A DNA stretch of 64,000 nt, from positions 183,762,982 to 183,826,981 of the forward strand of contig NW_026947484.1 of the NCBI RefSeq assembly GCF_034190915.1. The letters run 5' to 3'. Of the stretch, positions 1 to 11,010 are shown piece after piece. Both the position numbers and the translations under genes were made by a program. Below the pieces are notes generated by a model that saw only the letters and a list, made by a program, of their open reading frames with translations, did not search any database and was not told where the DNA came from. Numbering within the stretch: the first letter of the stretch is position 1; each line of letters starts with the position of its first letter. The stretch comes from Cavia porcellus. Lineage: Eukaryota; Chordata; Mammalia; Rodentia; Caviidae.

Positions 1-249
1 AAAAACTAATTTCACAAAAATCTTTTCCTGTCATGTTTTCTGTAGAAATTAATCCCGACATGCATACCAGTTAAGGGCTGCTTTACAGAGTCAAAATCTG
101 AATACTACCACAGTGCTAACCTACACTTTTTATTGACATTCTTACATAATGTTTCCAAGAATTTTAATGCAAGTAGTATTTTTAATTCTTTAGTAGGTTT
201 AAATAAAATCAACAATTAGTACTTTTGACTCATAAATACCATTCTTTAC

Positions 250-288
250 CTCTGGAGGCTTCATATTCAGTACTTTTGTAATTCGACC
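250..288 (-). CDS. SMC2: SMC2 coding exon 5 (residues 148-160)
   Basis: This short 39-nt exon encodes GRITKVLNMKPPE, which directly follows the Q-loop glutamine in SMC2. On the minus strand it has a TTTTAG acceptor (289-290) and a GTAAAG donor (244-249). Phase is 0 at both ends, matching exon 4. It is too short to be found by open-reading-frame length and was recognised from the conserved SMC2 peptide. The gene continues to the left of the window through intron 5 (1-249). The family assignment is secure; the exon numbering assumes one non-coding exon 1. Confidence 0.95.
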
Positions 289-869
289 CTAAAAATAAAA
301 TAGAAAACTTACATGATGATAGCAAATTACATAAAATATGATCTAAAGGCATTCAGTGTAATCTATTCAGCTGTTATGTGTCAATACACTAATCTTCCAG
401 AAGGTCTTTTTCCTATACACATGAAAGGATGTTACTTCTATTAAATTTGTAACCTAAGGTACTTTACAGTTTCAGAATTTTGAAACTTTGCTGTTCACTT
501 TCCTAATTACCAGTTATATCAATTACTTTAATTATTACATGCTATAAATAAAATAACTTTCTGAATGAAACAAAGTTAACTCAGATCACCTAATATTAGA
601 AACATTGAAACATTTACTTCTAGAACAAGTGTGTACATAAATTTTAGCATAGTGAATGCTTCCCAATTTTTTATAGACCTTCAAGATAACTTCACAAAAT
701 AGATGACAAATTTCTAAACTTCAGATGGAATATTTTACTACAATGCCAAAAATAGTCTGAATTCATTCACTATCAAATCACACAAAATAAAACACCCAAA
801 TCTCAGAGAATTGTATTAATTGGGATATAGATTCATTTGAAGAAATCTCCAGCTTTCAAATGGGGACAT

Positions 870-1260
870 ACTTTTACTGGTGTAATTTGAATGGACTACT
901 CAAAGTTCACATCTTGGAAATGCCCAATTCAAGTGCTGGGAGGCAGAACCTAGTAAGTGGTGATTAGGTCAGAGTGCTCTATAGTCACAAGGTCATTCAT
1001 GATGGCAGGAGTGGGGTAGTGTTTAAGGAGCCGTTGGCACTGCTTACTTCCACAGTCCTTCAACCTTGTGCCACACCCCAGGATGACATAGGTATCATCA
1101 GATGCTTAACCCACGCTCAAGGACTTCGAATCCTCCGGAACCATGAGCCAAACAATCTCTATTTTCTAAAATTAGCAAGTCTGATTTTGTTATACCAACA
1201 AAGACCAGACAAACACATGGTCCTAGGCGCATCCCACCTCTGACCCTGCTGTGATTCTCT
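870..1260 (+). mobile_element. Probable MaLR-type LTR fragment in SMC2 intron 4
   Basis: The stretch shows a layout typical of mammalian apparent LTR retrotransposons on the plus strand: 'aatgcccaattc' near the start, a middle with 'ggtcattcatgatggcaggag', then 'accatgagccaaacaatctc' near the end. An 89-residue open frame here is incidental. The family call is from memory of the consensus and is tentative. Confidence 0.4.
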
Positions 1261-1403
1261 CAAAGGACAGCTGCATGAATCAAGGGAAGTAATAAATTCA
1301 AGATAATATCAGTCTTTACTTTTCATTTGCCTACATCTCTAAAGAAAAAAATTATTCAGATTTTTATGTTTAAAATCTTAAAATGTTTTAACTCAATTAT
1401 TTG

Positions 1404-1480
1404 TTTGGTACTAGCAATCAAACTTAGGACTTTGGGCTTGCCAGGCAGATACTGTGCCACTGACCTATATCCCCAGCTCT
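1404..1480 (-). mobile_element. ID-type SINE in SMC2 intron 4
   Basis: On the minus strand the element reads gctggggatataggtcagtg..., then tctgcctggcaag..., then tttgattgctagtacc, the tRNA-like body of an ID element with recognisable A-box and B-box regions. It is flanked by a near-perfect duplication, TTAACTCAATTATTT (1388-1402) against TTAACTCAATAATTT (1480-1494), showing L1-mediated insertion. Confidence 0.85.
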
Positions 1481-1702
1481 TAACTCAATAATTTAAATTA
1501 ATTTATTGACACATTTTTATAAATAGTATTTCTTAAGAGGTGCCCAGGCACAGCATAATAATAGGTAAAACTTTTAAAACTGAAAATAAAAGTAAAAAAA
1601 ATGTAAATAAGAAACAGACTAAAGAGCACTCATCCTATTGCAATAACTTAAGAATATAATAAAACCATTATGAAGGACATAGAGAAAATTCAACCAAAAT
1701 AC

Positions 1703-1825
1703 CTGCATGATGAGGAAATGAGGGTTGTTAACATTCAGGCCAACAGAACAGAAGAGATCCTGTACTCTGGTGTTATTTGCATTTACTCCATTGATTAAAT
1801 ATTTATTTCTGCCACCAATAACCAC
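1703..1825 (-). CDS. SMC2: SMC2 coding exon 4 (residues 107-147)
   Basis: The 123-nt exon encodes 41 residues from [13 protein letters not shown] to NPHFLIMQ. The last residue, Gln147, is the Q-loop glutamine of the SMC head ATPase, which contacts the magnesium and gamma-phosphate in ABC-type ATPases (known for the family). The acceptor is TTTAG (1826-1830 on the plus strand) and the donor is GTATTT. The exon is flanked by intron 4 (289-1702) and intron 3 (1826-2593). Reading frame and phase join exons 3 and 5 exactly, with no disruption, so this is an intact gene and not a retrocopy. Confidence 0.97.
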
Positions 1826-2593
1826 CTAAAGAGGAAGCATTTTAAAAAATATAAACGATAAATTATAAAATATGCTACCTTGCTCTTATTTGTTCAGTCC
1901 AATTCACCATAATCAAAACTAATCCAGGGCAGGCAGTGGAAGAAGTGTGCTGTGGTCAAAATGATTATTAATTTGAGTCAGGACAACTAGTTTCTAACTT
2001 AGGCACTTTTGCTAACTAGTTACATAATCACACATAAGTTTTCTATCCTTAATAGCATCTTTCCCAAAATAGAATGGTTATCTTAGATGACAGTAAGGTC
2101 TCAGATAACTCATATGTTCAAGCACAGCCAGAGAAGATGCAAGTATGGTTCAAGATTCAAACACAGTTGAGTGCTTACAATGGATGGAAGACGTTACACA
2201 TTTCATTCAGTCTTTAGTTAATGTTGGAAATTTAATTATCAAAATTTTAATACATTCATAAGTCACTTAATGACAGGTGCCACATGCTTGAGAACTGCAC
2301 TGTTAATTGATTTCAGCACTGTGTAAACATTAAGTCTACTTACACAAACCTAGGCAGTTGTAACATCACTTGATGATATAATCGTATGAGACCAATGTCA
2401 TGAATGCTCTTTATCATGAAACATAATTCTGCGGTGCATGACTATGTACAACATTTTTAAGGATTCTAGTTAATATTTGATGCATCAATTTTGCTCATAA
2501 ACTGTCTCCCACACTTCTTTGCAAAGCCATAATGCCAGATAACATCAGCCTTTAAAAGTTCTTAGGGTACATAAATATTTAAGAGCTACTCAC

Positions 2594-2743
2594 CTGCCTT
2601 GTTACTGTGATTTCATCATGAACTTCGAATCCCAAAGGGCTTTGCTTTTTGTCAGAATTATCAAAGGTGATGGATACAGAGGCTTTGGTAATTCCAGCTT
2701 GCCCATTTTTGTAAACTAAATCTTGTAGATTAGAAGCCCGAAC
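2594..2743 (-). CDS. SMC2: SMC2 coding exon 3 (residues 57-106)
   Basis: The 150-nt exon encodes 50 residues beginning [17 protein letters not shown] and ending DEITVTRQ. It has a TTTTAG acceptor and a GTGAGT donor (a strong consensus site). This is the beta-rich part of the N-terminal head lobe between Walker A and the Q-loop. No stop or frameshift is present. It lies between intron 3 and intron 2 (2744-3365). Confidence 0.97.
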
Positions 2744-3365
2744 CTAAAATGAAGTTTATTAATCATAAAAACTCATATTGTACAAGGGAGCATCAAAATT
2801 GGGTTTCTTGCTGTGGAAAACCCATTCATTTAGCAATCACCGAGTAGATGAGAATGATCATATTCACTGGCAAAGATAGCAAGAACAACAGGAAGACTTC
2901 CATGGGTGCCTTTCTTCACAGTACCCTTCCAACTCTGAATTGTTTTCTATTAATTTTTTACAAAAGTTAAGTTGCAAATTTAAAAGAAGACAGTGCCTAT
3001 GAATTTTACTAGCCATCCAAGCCATTAGTATATGCTAAAAAGGCGCAGTTACCCTACAGGTGGGGAATAAAAAGATGGTATCCACTGTGAAATGAGACTG
3101 CCTTAAAACCACAATCTCCTAGTCTGGGTGTTACTTCCAAACATCTTAATAGGATAGATCTTAGGCAACCCTTTTAAGTTTCCACTTCCTCATCTAACAA
3201 ATGGAATAATAAATCGTTCTTTAAAGGACTGTGTTAAGGTATAAAATAATTCATATAAAAGTACAGATATGTAAATGAAGAGAATATCAGCAATATTCTC
3301 CACTGTTTAGTCAGGATTCACTTGCCAAAGTTAGATTCATACAAATCAGAAAGCTTACACTTTAC

Positions 3366-3533
3366 CTGAGATAGGTTGGAGATGCCCAGCAAAAAGCAGA
3401 TGGAGTCCAGTATGTTGGATTTTCCACTACCATTTAAACCAGTAATAGCGTTGAAGAGGGGGTCAAAACCATTCACTTCAGTCCTCTGAGCATAGGACTT
3501 GAATCCCTCAAGAATGATCGACTTAATATACAT
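3366..3533 (-). CDS. SMC2: SMC2 coding exon 2 with start codon (residues 1-56)
   Basis: SMC2 is the core ATPase subunit shared by condensin I and II, which pairs with SMC4 and compacts mitotic chromosomes by ATP-driven loop extrusion. This exon holds the initiator ATG (3531-3533) and 56 residues starting [20 protein letters not shown]. The Walker A motif GLNGSGKS lies at residues 32-39 with Lys38 as the nucleotide-binding lysine. The start is chosen because it matches the SMC2 N-terminus and has A at -3. The exon runs 3366-3566, of which 3534-3566 is 5' UTR, with acceptor ATTTCCAG and donor GTAAAG. Position 2 is Tyr; my memory of human SMC2 is His at this place. Only the first 160 of roughly 1,200 residues lie in this window. 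Confidence 0.98.
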
Positions 3534-4560
3534 TTTCTGATACTATGTTGGGCCAATAAATCTCCGCTGGAAATCAAACAAACCACAAACTAAGTCTCTA
3601 CAAAATAAAATGTAAACATAGAATTATACTGAGCATTTACACTAAAACAGGAATGGCAGGACAACAGACAAAGACACTTGCCCAATTATGTTCTCCAAGT
3701 TAAAGTTTGGCCCCCTCATACTTAAAAACATATAACAGCTAACCACCATCTAGAAGTTTAACCACTTAACTGGAAAGTCTTTATGTCTTGCACCTGTTTC
3801 TTGCAGTCTTGTCTTCCACTTTTAGCATATTCTGGCTATCGCACCAAAGACAACTAATTACTGTCCCTATTACCCTCTTTTTGCCCAGTGCTCTTCTACT
3901 ATTGGCGTGGCTCCTTAATGCTACCGTACTTAATTCTTTGCGCAAATCTCACTCAGATGCTTCTTAAGACCTGCTTATGTTAGAGGTCCTTCTTGACCAC
4001 TCATTCCCTCACTGGACCTTTCACTCCCTTTCCATGACACTTAAGGTTGACATGTCTCTCCAAGCCATTATACGTTCCTGTGGGATCTTTGTTGTATCTC
4101 AAATAACCGCTTTACTTTCAAAGATGACTCTCTTATTTTCCAACCACTAGCTTGTGCACAGACCTTTGATTCCCTTCCATTGTATTTCACTCTATACCGC
4201 CTCGCCTCACTGCAAGACCAGAGAAGTACTAATCTCTATCCCTAATGAACACTTAAGCCCTTCCTAGCTACATGCCGCCTCCCGCCCTTCCCACCTCCCG
4301 CCGACCCAATTAGGCCGGGCCTAACCCGCTGCCTGGACTCAGCCGGCTCTGTGCTGCGCAGACAGCCTGTGCCTGGGGCACCTAGAAAGCTTCTCTCCGT
4401 CCCAGAGGCGGGGAGAAAGCCAACCTTACTTAGCTTAGGGGGTTACGAGGCCAACTTGATCATAGCGGACACAACACCAGCCCCAGTCCCCAGACCTGCG
4501 CGGAACAATTTATTCCTTTGAATTTCGGCGCGAGCGAAGGACCCCGCCTCCGCAACATAT
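3534..4560 (-). other. SMC2: SMC2 5' UTR: exon 2 leader, intron 1 and non-coding exon 1
   Basis: The exon 2 leader is 3534-3566 and follows a pyrimidine-rich acceptor ending at 3567. Upstream, a GTAAGG donor at 4424-4429 marks the likely 3' end of non-coding exon 1 at 4430, so intron 1 would be 3567-4429. The transcription start was not located exactly; it probably falls around 4480-4560, inside the CpG-rich stretch. The donor choice is an inference from consensus and from the expected non-coding first exon. Confidence 0.65.
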
Positions 4561-4900
4561 TTCCTGTGTTGGTGCCTAGTATCTGCCTGATTTTCGATTT
4601 TGTTTTTTTGTATCCAATCGAAGGATCAAAATGACAGGGCGATAAGAAAGAGAATCTCTACAGCAGCAGACCCCAGGCTACAACGAAGAAAGCGTGGGGG
4701 CTGAATAAAAAAGCAATACATGTTGCCATCAGCGTCCGGCATTCTCTGGGCAGCTCCGCTCCTCTGCCGCGGGGCCTCGCACTTCATCCCGCCTATCTCC
4801 CCCGCTCCTTGCGCCCCGCTCAGCCACGGGTTCATTCCGGCTTGGCTGGCTCCGCCCCTCAAGCGCCGGGCGGGGCTGTCCCCAGCTCTCTGCCGAGGTA
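4260..4900 (-). promoter_or_regulatory. CpG-rich SMC2 promoter region, possibly bidirectional
   Basis: CpG density and GC content rise sharply here against an AT-rich background. For the minus-strand gene there is a GC box (GGAGGCGGGG, plus positions about 4540-4550) and a reverse CCAAT box (plus CCAATC at 4614-4619). No TATA box is evident. The GC-rich block continues past the presumed start to 4850-4880, where two more GC boxes (CCGCCCC and GGGCGGGG) occur, so divergent transcription to the right is plausible. A housekeeping, cell-cycle-linked promoter fits SMC2. Confidence 0.8.
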
Positions 4901-5239
4901 CAGCTTGTGTCTCATCGAGTGTCTCCATTAGTGTTTACATTCTGTTATAGAAGTTGTGTATCTTCTTGCACCGCTCAGATTCCTGAAAAGTGCAAGCTAT
5001 GTTTTGTTGGGCTAGGAAGGTGTGGCCTTTTGGGATTTCTGACCAACCAGCCTTTTCATATGCAGAGAAGATAACAGAATTTGGCTTCTTAGAGCTGTAC
5101 TCAGCCCGGAAAAAGTTTGTGTAGAGCAGGGTTTAGGTGCAAGACAGTTATCCAGCTTACTCTGAAAAACTATGTAGAAGCAATTGAAGACCTAAAATTT
5201 CAGCAAATTTTTCAGTAAGCCCATTACCACAGCTGACTG

Positions 5240-5340
5240 TATATACAGCTATAAGCTTTTGGCACTCCTCATCACCAATCTTGTGAAGTCTCTGATACTG
5301 TTCTTATTTTACAGGTGAGTAAACTAAATCACAGATAAAG
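5240..5340 (+). repeat. Possible MIR fragment
   Basis: The core-like string 'cttattttacaggtgagtaaactaaatcacagataaaggagg' region follows the MIR pattern 'ttttacagatgaggaaactgaggcacagag'. It is short and diverged, so confidence is low. Confidence 0.35.
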
Positions 5341-5579
5341 GAGGAAAACCTTGTTTTCAATAAAACTCCAGCGCAAGAGTTTTTAAGTACATAATATGCT
5401 TGGTATACAGAATCCTGTAGTACTAAGAACTGAGTCTGTTGTCAGTGAGTATTGTTCTTTCCTTTAAAATAATCAAGTTTATTCACGTTTGAAGCACATT
5501 GATCTTTATGAGTTAAGGAAGGGATTAGCTTTAGGTGAGGAAGAAAAAACATGAAACCATTGTACAATTTTAGATGTTT

Positions 5580-5890
5580 TAGTGCTTTTGAGCTGCCATG
5601 ACAAATTACTATGAACTAGATAGCTAAAGAGCAATAAGAATCTGTTTCCCACAGTTGTAGAGTCAGGCATCCAAAAACAAGATGCTAATGGAGTCTGTCT
5701 GGTGAGGGTAGCTTTCTTGGTTGGAGATGGCACCTTCTAGCTGGGTCCTCACTGGTAGGGAGGGCAGAGGCGCTTCCACCTACTTCATAAAGATTAACTC
5801 ATCCCACTGGTCATCTACTAATACCGGTACCATGAGGGGTAGGATTTCAAAATCTGAATTTAGAGGGGACACACTTAAACTGTAGCAGTG
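5580..5890 (-). mobile_element. MLT1/MaLR-like LTR fragment
   Basis: The left edge 'gagctgccatgacaaattactatgaac' followed by 'cagttgtagagtcaggcatcc' resembles the reverse complement of an MLT1-class LTR 3' end, and the right half has 'gggtaggatttcaaaatctgaatt', matching the usual start of such elements in reverse. It is old and diverged. The flanks 4950-5580 and 5890-7880 show only scattered AT-rich sequence without recognisable genes. Confidence 0.45.
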
Positions 5891-7883
5891 GGTGTATATT
5901 TTTTAAGGTTCCTTTCTCAGCCCTACCCTAATTTTGTAGTAATCTGAGTGAACCAGTCTTAATTTACCAAGAACTAGCATGTATTTTGAAATTATCTTTC
6001 AAGAGAGTAAAATACACTTAATGAGTTTTTTGCTTGTTTAAGAATTCATTGATTTACTCAGATATACCACTCTCTTTGTTCTGTGTAAATGCCCATGAAT
6101 AATAAACGAACCTTAATTAGGTAGATATTTTTTATCTATCTTGATTCTTGTATGCCCTACATTCCACAGCTTTTCATTCATTTGGCTTCATTGAGTCTTA
6201 CGTTCACTTTCAGCTTTGCCCTTTCTTTCCATCACATGAACAGATTTTAATTTGTCAACAAATGTTAATGTGGAGTTTTCAAATTTTATTAACTGTTCTT
6301 TGGGATAAAAATATAAGCAGAAAGATAGTTTTGATAGCCACTTTAGTAGATTAGTATCTAAGTTGACATCTTTAAGTGAAATGGATGAAAACTTATGCAA
6401 ATACACCTTTGTTGGATAAGGACTTTGGAATGTTTTAAGACTATATGCACTTAACTCTTCCCAATTATTTATTGAAGTGGGGCTGTTTATCAGTTTTCAT
6501 GTTAGCATTTGCCACACATACTAGGAATTTCTGCAAAATATAGTACTGAGGGACTTGAGGAAATCACTGATGGCAGACTTAGACTCTTCCTGCTGTGAGG
6601 AAGAGGTTAGTAAAGGTTAGCAAACAGCACCAAAGCACAAAGCCAAGGATAACTTGCAGAGATGAAGGCTGGAAACTAAGTTGTAGAGTAGACGTAATAG
6701 AAATAGAGTTCTGGTCTTGTCTCATCACTGTGGAGCAAATTTTTTTAGAACTGTCAACACTGGCAGACAGTGATTATCCATGGAGAGATCTGTTGAGTTC
6801 ATAGGGTCTTAGTCCCTGTGGAGGAGATAGCCCCATCAGCATGGACACAGAAAAAGCTACAGAACAGGAGCTAGGAGAAATATTTGGTCTTCCACTGTCC
6901 AGGGGATTAAGAGGCACCCCTCTTGCTCTGATTGTATTTTTTCAATTTTAGAGTGCTAAAATAACTTTCACAGGGAGTGGAGCCTATCCCCCTGAAATTT
7001 AGGATATAAGAAAAGATTAAAAGATTTGTAGAAATAACAAAGGGAAGATGTATTTTGTCGAGAGAATTTTGGGGTTCAAAGGGAAGTTCATATTCTTAAA
7101 CAACTGAAAGGCAATACATATTTTGAGTATTTTATTTCTAATACCATAGTATTTAAACTATGGTTCACCATGAATAATGTGTTACAAATTTGGGAAGAAG
7201 CACACGTAAGCACAATTTGATAGAAAGGGCAGTAAATATATTCACTCTCCTGTGGGGTCTGTTTAGACCCATTCATTTTAATTTCAATGACAATATTGTT
7301 TTTAAAACTATGTCCTCTTGTGAATGCTATCATTTCTTCTATCATCATTTCTGTTTTTTTCTTCTTTAATCAAACTGAATACCTTTATTTTACCTTCTTT
7401 TACAGATAGTTCTGCTATGTCTATCTTCTGAATGTCTAACTCTTGTTCACAAGGTCTGCTAACTTTTGCTCATAGTGATTTATTTCCTCCTATGTTATTC
7501 TTCCTTGTGAGACTGTTTGCTTATGTCAGTCTGATGCCCTGAGTTGTATCTCTTTAGAGCAATTAAATGTTGCTCAGAATTCTTTGCCTCTTAAAGATCT
7601 TAGAATATTTTTAAATAATAATTTCTCTGGTTTGGAGTTCCTGAATGATGTGAATATTGTAAATTCAGACAATTTTGTTTCCTCACAGGTACTGTTAGGA
7701 AGTGTCCCCTACTCAAAGCCTCAAGGAAAGAACAAATTTTCTTGCCTCATCCCTAGGCTGGGACATCGTGTTGCTCCAGTTCCAGTGACTGGCAATTCTT
7801 CAATGCTCTAGGCTTTACCTAGAAGTTTTCTGCTTCAGCAAAGCTCAAGGCCTTGTGCTTGGACATTAAAAACTAGCTATTAG

Positions 7884-7985
7884 GAGGCTGGAGGTGTAGC
7901 TTAGTGAAAAAACCTCTGCTTATTTCTGTATTCAGTTGCCAGCAACAAACAAAACTAAACAAGGCAAAACAAAACAAATAGTATC
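7884..7985 (+). mobile_element. Degenerate ID-type SINE
   Basis: The text 'gctggaggtgtagcttagtg' matches the ID 5' end and A-box region, followed by a diverged body and an A-rich tail of aacaaa/aaaac units (7940-7980). No clear target duplication was found. Confidence 0.55.
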
Positions 7986-8341
7986 TGATATTGGAGGCTT
8001 TTTTCTCATTTTCTTTCGTGAACACCAGTGATCTTTGTCTTGCTCCTGTGGAGCCTTGCCTGCTAGTTCTCACACTCTCAATTCAAAGTAGCTTTTCCTA
8101 AAAGTCAAGAGAATATTAAGAAAATATTTTCATGTACTATTCATAAATCATTCTTGATGCATAGCCAAGTTTCCCCTTTCATCTGTACTTTGTCACACAC
8201 CTTTCCTTTTTATGGAGATGATTGTTGTCTCCTCTTTCCCAAGTGTTATTTTCTCATTTCACTGTTCTCTCTGTCGTGGTGGTTCCTTAATTTTTATTTA
8301 AAATTCATATACTTATGCTTGATTCTGTTCCAGTTGGTTGG

Positions 8342-8442
8342 TGTCCCTCCCTCTCTCCCTCCCTCCTCTCTCCTTTCTTCCTTCTTTCCTTCCTTTGTTC
8401 CTCTTTTCTCATTCTCTCCCTCCCTTTCTCCCCCACCTTCTT
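8342..8442 (+). repeat. Pyrimidine-rich low-complexity tract (CCTT/CCTCC)
   Basis: Runs of ccctccctctctccctccctcc, ttccttctttccttcc and similar make this strand almost free of purines. It lies just left of an ID/B1 dimer and may be the degraded A-rich tail of that minus-strand SINE. Confidence 0.85.
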
Positions 8443-8444
8443 TT

Positions 8445-8680
8445 GTGTGTTACTAGGAATTGAAAATCGGGATCTTCACCCTGAGCAACATTGCCAGTTC
8501 CGCCTCCCCCCACCCCCACACTTTTTTAGGCAGCATCTTACTAAATCACTAAATTGCCCAGGCTGGACTCATGGACTGGAATCCAGCCTCACTTGCCATT
8601 GCTGGTTTATGCCACTAGGAGCATCTCAATTGGTTTTGTTTTATTACCTAACTGGGTTCCAACTAGATCCAAAGAGACTT
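8445..8680 (-). mobile_element. ID-B1 dimeric SINE, diverged
   Basis: Reading the plus strand, 'tactaggaattgaaaatcgggatcttcacc...' is the reverse complement of an ID 3' half, and 'ctaaatcactaaattgcccaggctgg' begins the reverse complement of a 7SL-derived B1 monomer. The order matches dimeric ID/B1 elements of non-murid rodents (B4/MEN-like architecture). Confidence 0.6.
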
Positions 8681-8721
8681 GCTTAGAATTTTTTCCCCAC
8701 AAGATCTGCTCCTGCAAATAA

Positions 8722-8762
8722 CATCTCTCTCTCTGTCTCTGTCTCTCTGTCTCTCTCCATCC
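8722..8762 (+). repeat. (TCTCTG)n microsatellite
   Basis: Imperfect tcttctg/tctctgtctctg repeats directly follow the SINE at 8445-8680. Confidence 0.85.
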
Positions 8763-8827
8763 ATAGTTACAAATATTTCACATTCTTACCTTGTTTCCTA
8801 CTTCACTATTTATTTATCCATCCAGAC

Positions 8828-9045
8828 TGGTTTGTTTCTTTGTTTCTGAGATAACGTCTTGCTATTCAGTCCAGGATGGCCTCAAACTCACAGTGATCCT
8901 CCTGCCTCAGCCTCCCAAGTGCTGGGCAGCTGCTCTTGAACTCACTTTGTAGCCAAGGAATACCTCAAATTTACAGCAATCTTCCTATCTCAACTTTCTG
9001 AGTGCCGAGTTCACAGGCCGGTGCCTTCATAACTGGCATTTCTTG
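8828..9045 (-). mobile_element. Two B1-type SINE monomers in tandem
   Basis: The first monomer reads 'tctgagataacgtcttgctattcagtccaggatggcctc...cctgcctcagcctcccaagtgctggg' (8840-8930), the reverse complement of a B1 body. A second, more diverged copy, 'ctcactttgtagccaaggaatacctcaaatttacagc...ctttctgagtgccgag', follows to about 9035. Confidence 0.7.
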
Positions 9046-9728
9046 CTTCAGCAAGACTTACTAACTGCCAGACTGTACCTTCTCTAAAAGTCTAATAAAT
9101 GTAATATTGTCTATCAAGAAATAATATCTCTTTCAGTTATCAGCTAGCTCGCTTCTAAAAAGTGTCTCATCAGCTAAACATTACTGGGTTTGGGATTGCT
9201 TGCCTCTTCTGGGGTTGGATTCTAGATTTTTCTCATCTTGCATAAAGTTTTGAAAGAAGCAAATGAAAAAGCCATAATGAAATTTATTCAAGAAAATAGA
9301 AGTAAAGAGTGGAAGACAGCCTGGCTCTGCAGGGTGAACTTAGGCTGAGTAAATAGAAAAAGAGAGTCAGAGCCAGATAAAAGTACACACTGCACCTGGG
9401 AAACAGCATGGGCTGTCGTGGAAAGTTATGCTATCAAGTGCTTATTGATGGTTCCCCTCTCCTTTAATGCTGTCCAACTCTTGAAGAAACCCCCAAAACA
9501 TACGCATATGCGTCCTAAGATGTGGCGTTGGCAGCTTGTGTCTCAGGCTGATATCAGGTCTTGGACAGTCTATTAAAATCCTGCTGGAGTTCTTACAAGT
9601 TCAACTGCAGGACTTTGGGAACTGTTTTGAGTCCTGGATCTTGTAGTTAACAGGTCACAGCCACTTCCCCAGCCTAGTCTCCTATCTCATTCCTTCCGCA
9701 TGAACCCTTGATAAAAACTTCCAGTGAA

Positions 9729-9920
9729 AGCTGGGCATGGTGACACACACCTGTGATCTCAGTACTCTGGGTGGCTATAGCAGAGGGATTTGAGATCAGC
9801 CCAGACAACCTCATGAGACCATCTCAAAAAAAAAAAAAAAAAGACTGAGGATGTAGCTCAGTGTAAAGAAGCTGGTTTTCACTCTTCCTATACTTCATTC
9901 TCCACATCCATCAGTAAGGG
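9729..9920 (+). mobile_element. B1-ID dimeric SINE
   Basis: A B1-like monomer 'gctgggcatggtgacacacacctgtgatctcagtactctggg' is followed by an A-run (9826-9842) and then an ID-like monomer 'gactgaggatgtagctcagtg'. The stretch from 9045 to 9728 holds no gene; it contains a 'gaataaatttcattatgg' signal on the minus strand (9270-9290) that could be a decayed LTR. Confidence 0.7.
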
Positions 9921-10001
9921 AGTGATTTTGCTATAGGGATCACAAGTGTTCAGGATATGATAATGGGGCATTGATGGATTTTTAAAGAATTTAGTTTTTT
10001 G

Positions 10002-10091
10002 GGGCTGGGGATTTAGCTCAGTGGCATAAGCACCTGCCTGGCAAGTGCAAGGTCATGAGTTCAATTCCTGGTACCAAAAAAAAAAAAAAAA
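10002..10091 (+). mobile_element. ID-type SINE with target duplication
   Basis: The body begins ggggctggggatttagctca and contains gtggcataagcacctgcctgg and gagttcaattcctggtacc followed by an A-run, the tRNA-derived ID architecture. Flanks AAAGAATTTAGTTTTTT and AAAGAATTTAGATTTTTC form a clear target duplication. It is little diverged, suggesting a young insertion. The interval 10110-10830 to the right contains nothing recognisable. Confidence 0.92.
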
Positions 10092-10834
10092 AGAATTTAG
10101 ATTTTTCTTTTTTTCTGAAAAAATACAAGCATTTGTGGGAGATTCACAGAAAAGATGAGGCTTCAGCAACACCAATACATTTCTCTTTGTATCATCTAGA
10201 GATGAGAAGGATCTGGTCTTCAGGTCTACCATGCCATTTTCAGGCATCTTCTTGCAATCTCCCATGAACAACTGTTTAGGAAAAAATAAATATTTTCTAT
10301 ACATAAAGACAAGCAATAGTATACAGACATAGTGTAGTCTGGATACATACATAGGAAACAAAAGAAAACTTTTTCTTGAATAATGCAGTAAGCTACAACT
10401 GCTTATATTAAGGTCAATGTTATAATATAAAACAAACAATTTTAATTATTTTCTCTACATGTCTAAAATATTTCTGTTGCAACAAAGAACTATTTCTCTT
10501 TATTTGTATAAACTTGAGTATCTTGTTAGATGATTTTATAAAAGCAACTACATTTTGCATCTAAAAATTTGATTCTTCACATCTTAAGAGGAAAAATTTT
10601 TGCATTTTCTAAACTTTTCCTTACCATTGCTCTTCAAGAGTTTAATGTTTATTTCATATTTAGTGTTATTTTATGTAAGATTTTTTTATAAGTAGTAATG
10701 ATTTTATTGCTTAAAATATTAATATATTTAGGCTGACCCAAGTTTCACTTTCCTAAGTACCTTCATGAAATAAATTTTCTTACTATTATCTCCACTTTAG
10801 AATGAAGAATTTTGATCTTGGAGCTAGATTTGAA

Positions 10835-10975
10835 CAGACCGGAGCTGGAGCTAGAGTTCACCCATTCATTCAACAAGCATTTATTTCATTACAGTGTCAA
10901 TGAATAGCATCTCAGAAATTTTCACTGTATATTATAGCTCATATTATAGTGGATATCAGTTCTTAGTTTATTGAT
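10835..10975 (+). repeat. Left arm of a 140-bp inverted repeat
   Basis: This segment, containing 'tagagttcacccattcattc' and 'gatatcagttcttag', matches the reverse complement of 18235-18370 along about 130 bp, with perhaps 85 percent identity by eye. The core 'cattcattcaacaagcattt' resembles an L2-type LINE tail. Confidence 0.7.
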
Positions 10976-11010
10976 TTTAAAGCGTAATGTTTGAAGTTAT
11001 AACAGCTAGG

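Noticed and set aside
1619..1825. 68-codon minus-strand frame as a separate small gene
   Set aside because: It is SMC2 exon 4 read on into the intron; the real exon ends at 1703.
4626..4950. Open frames of 100 (minus) and 76 (plus) codons in the promoter region
   Set aside because: They overlap on opposite strands in GC-rich DNA, where stops are rare, show no family resemblance, and lie across the SMC2 CpG island.
8154..8686. 100- and 123-codon plus-strand frames
   Set aside because: Composed of the pyrimidine-rich tract and a reverse-oriented SINE; no protein similarity.
10014..10075. tRNA gene candidate (tagctcag and gttcaattcc boxes)
   Set aside because: The A- and B-box-like motifs belong to an ID SINE with an A-tail and target duplication; no standard cloverleaf with proper acceptor stem was seen.
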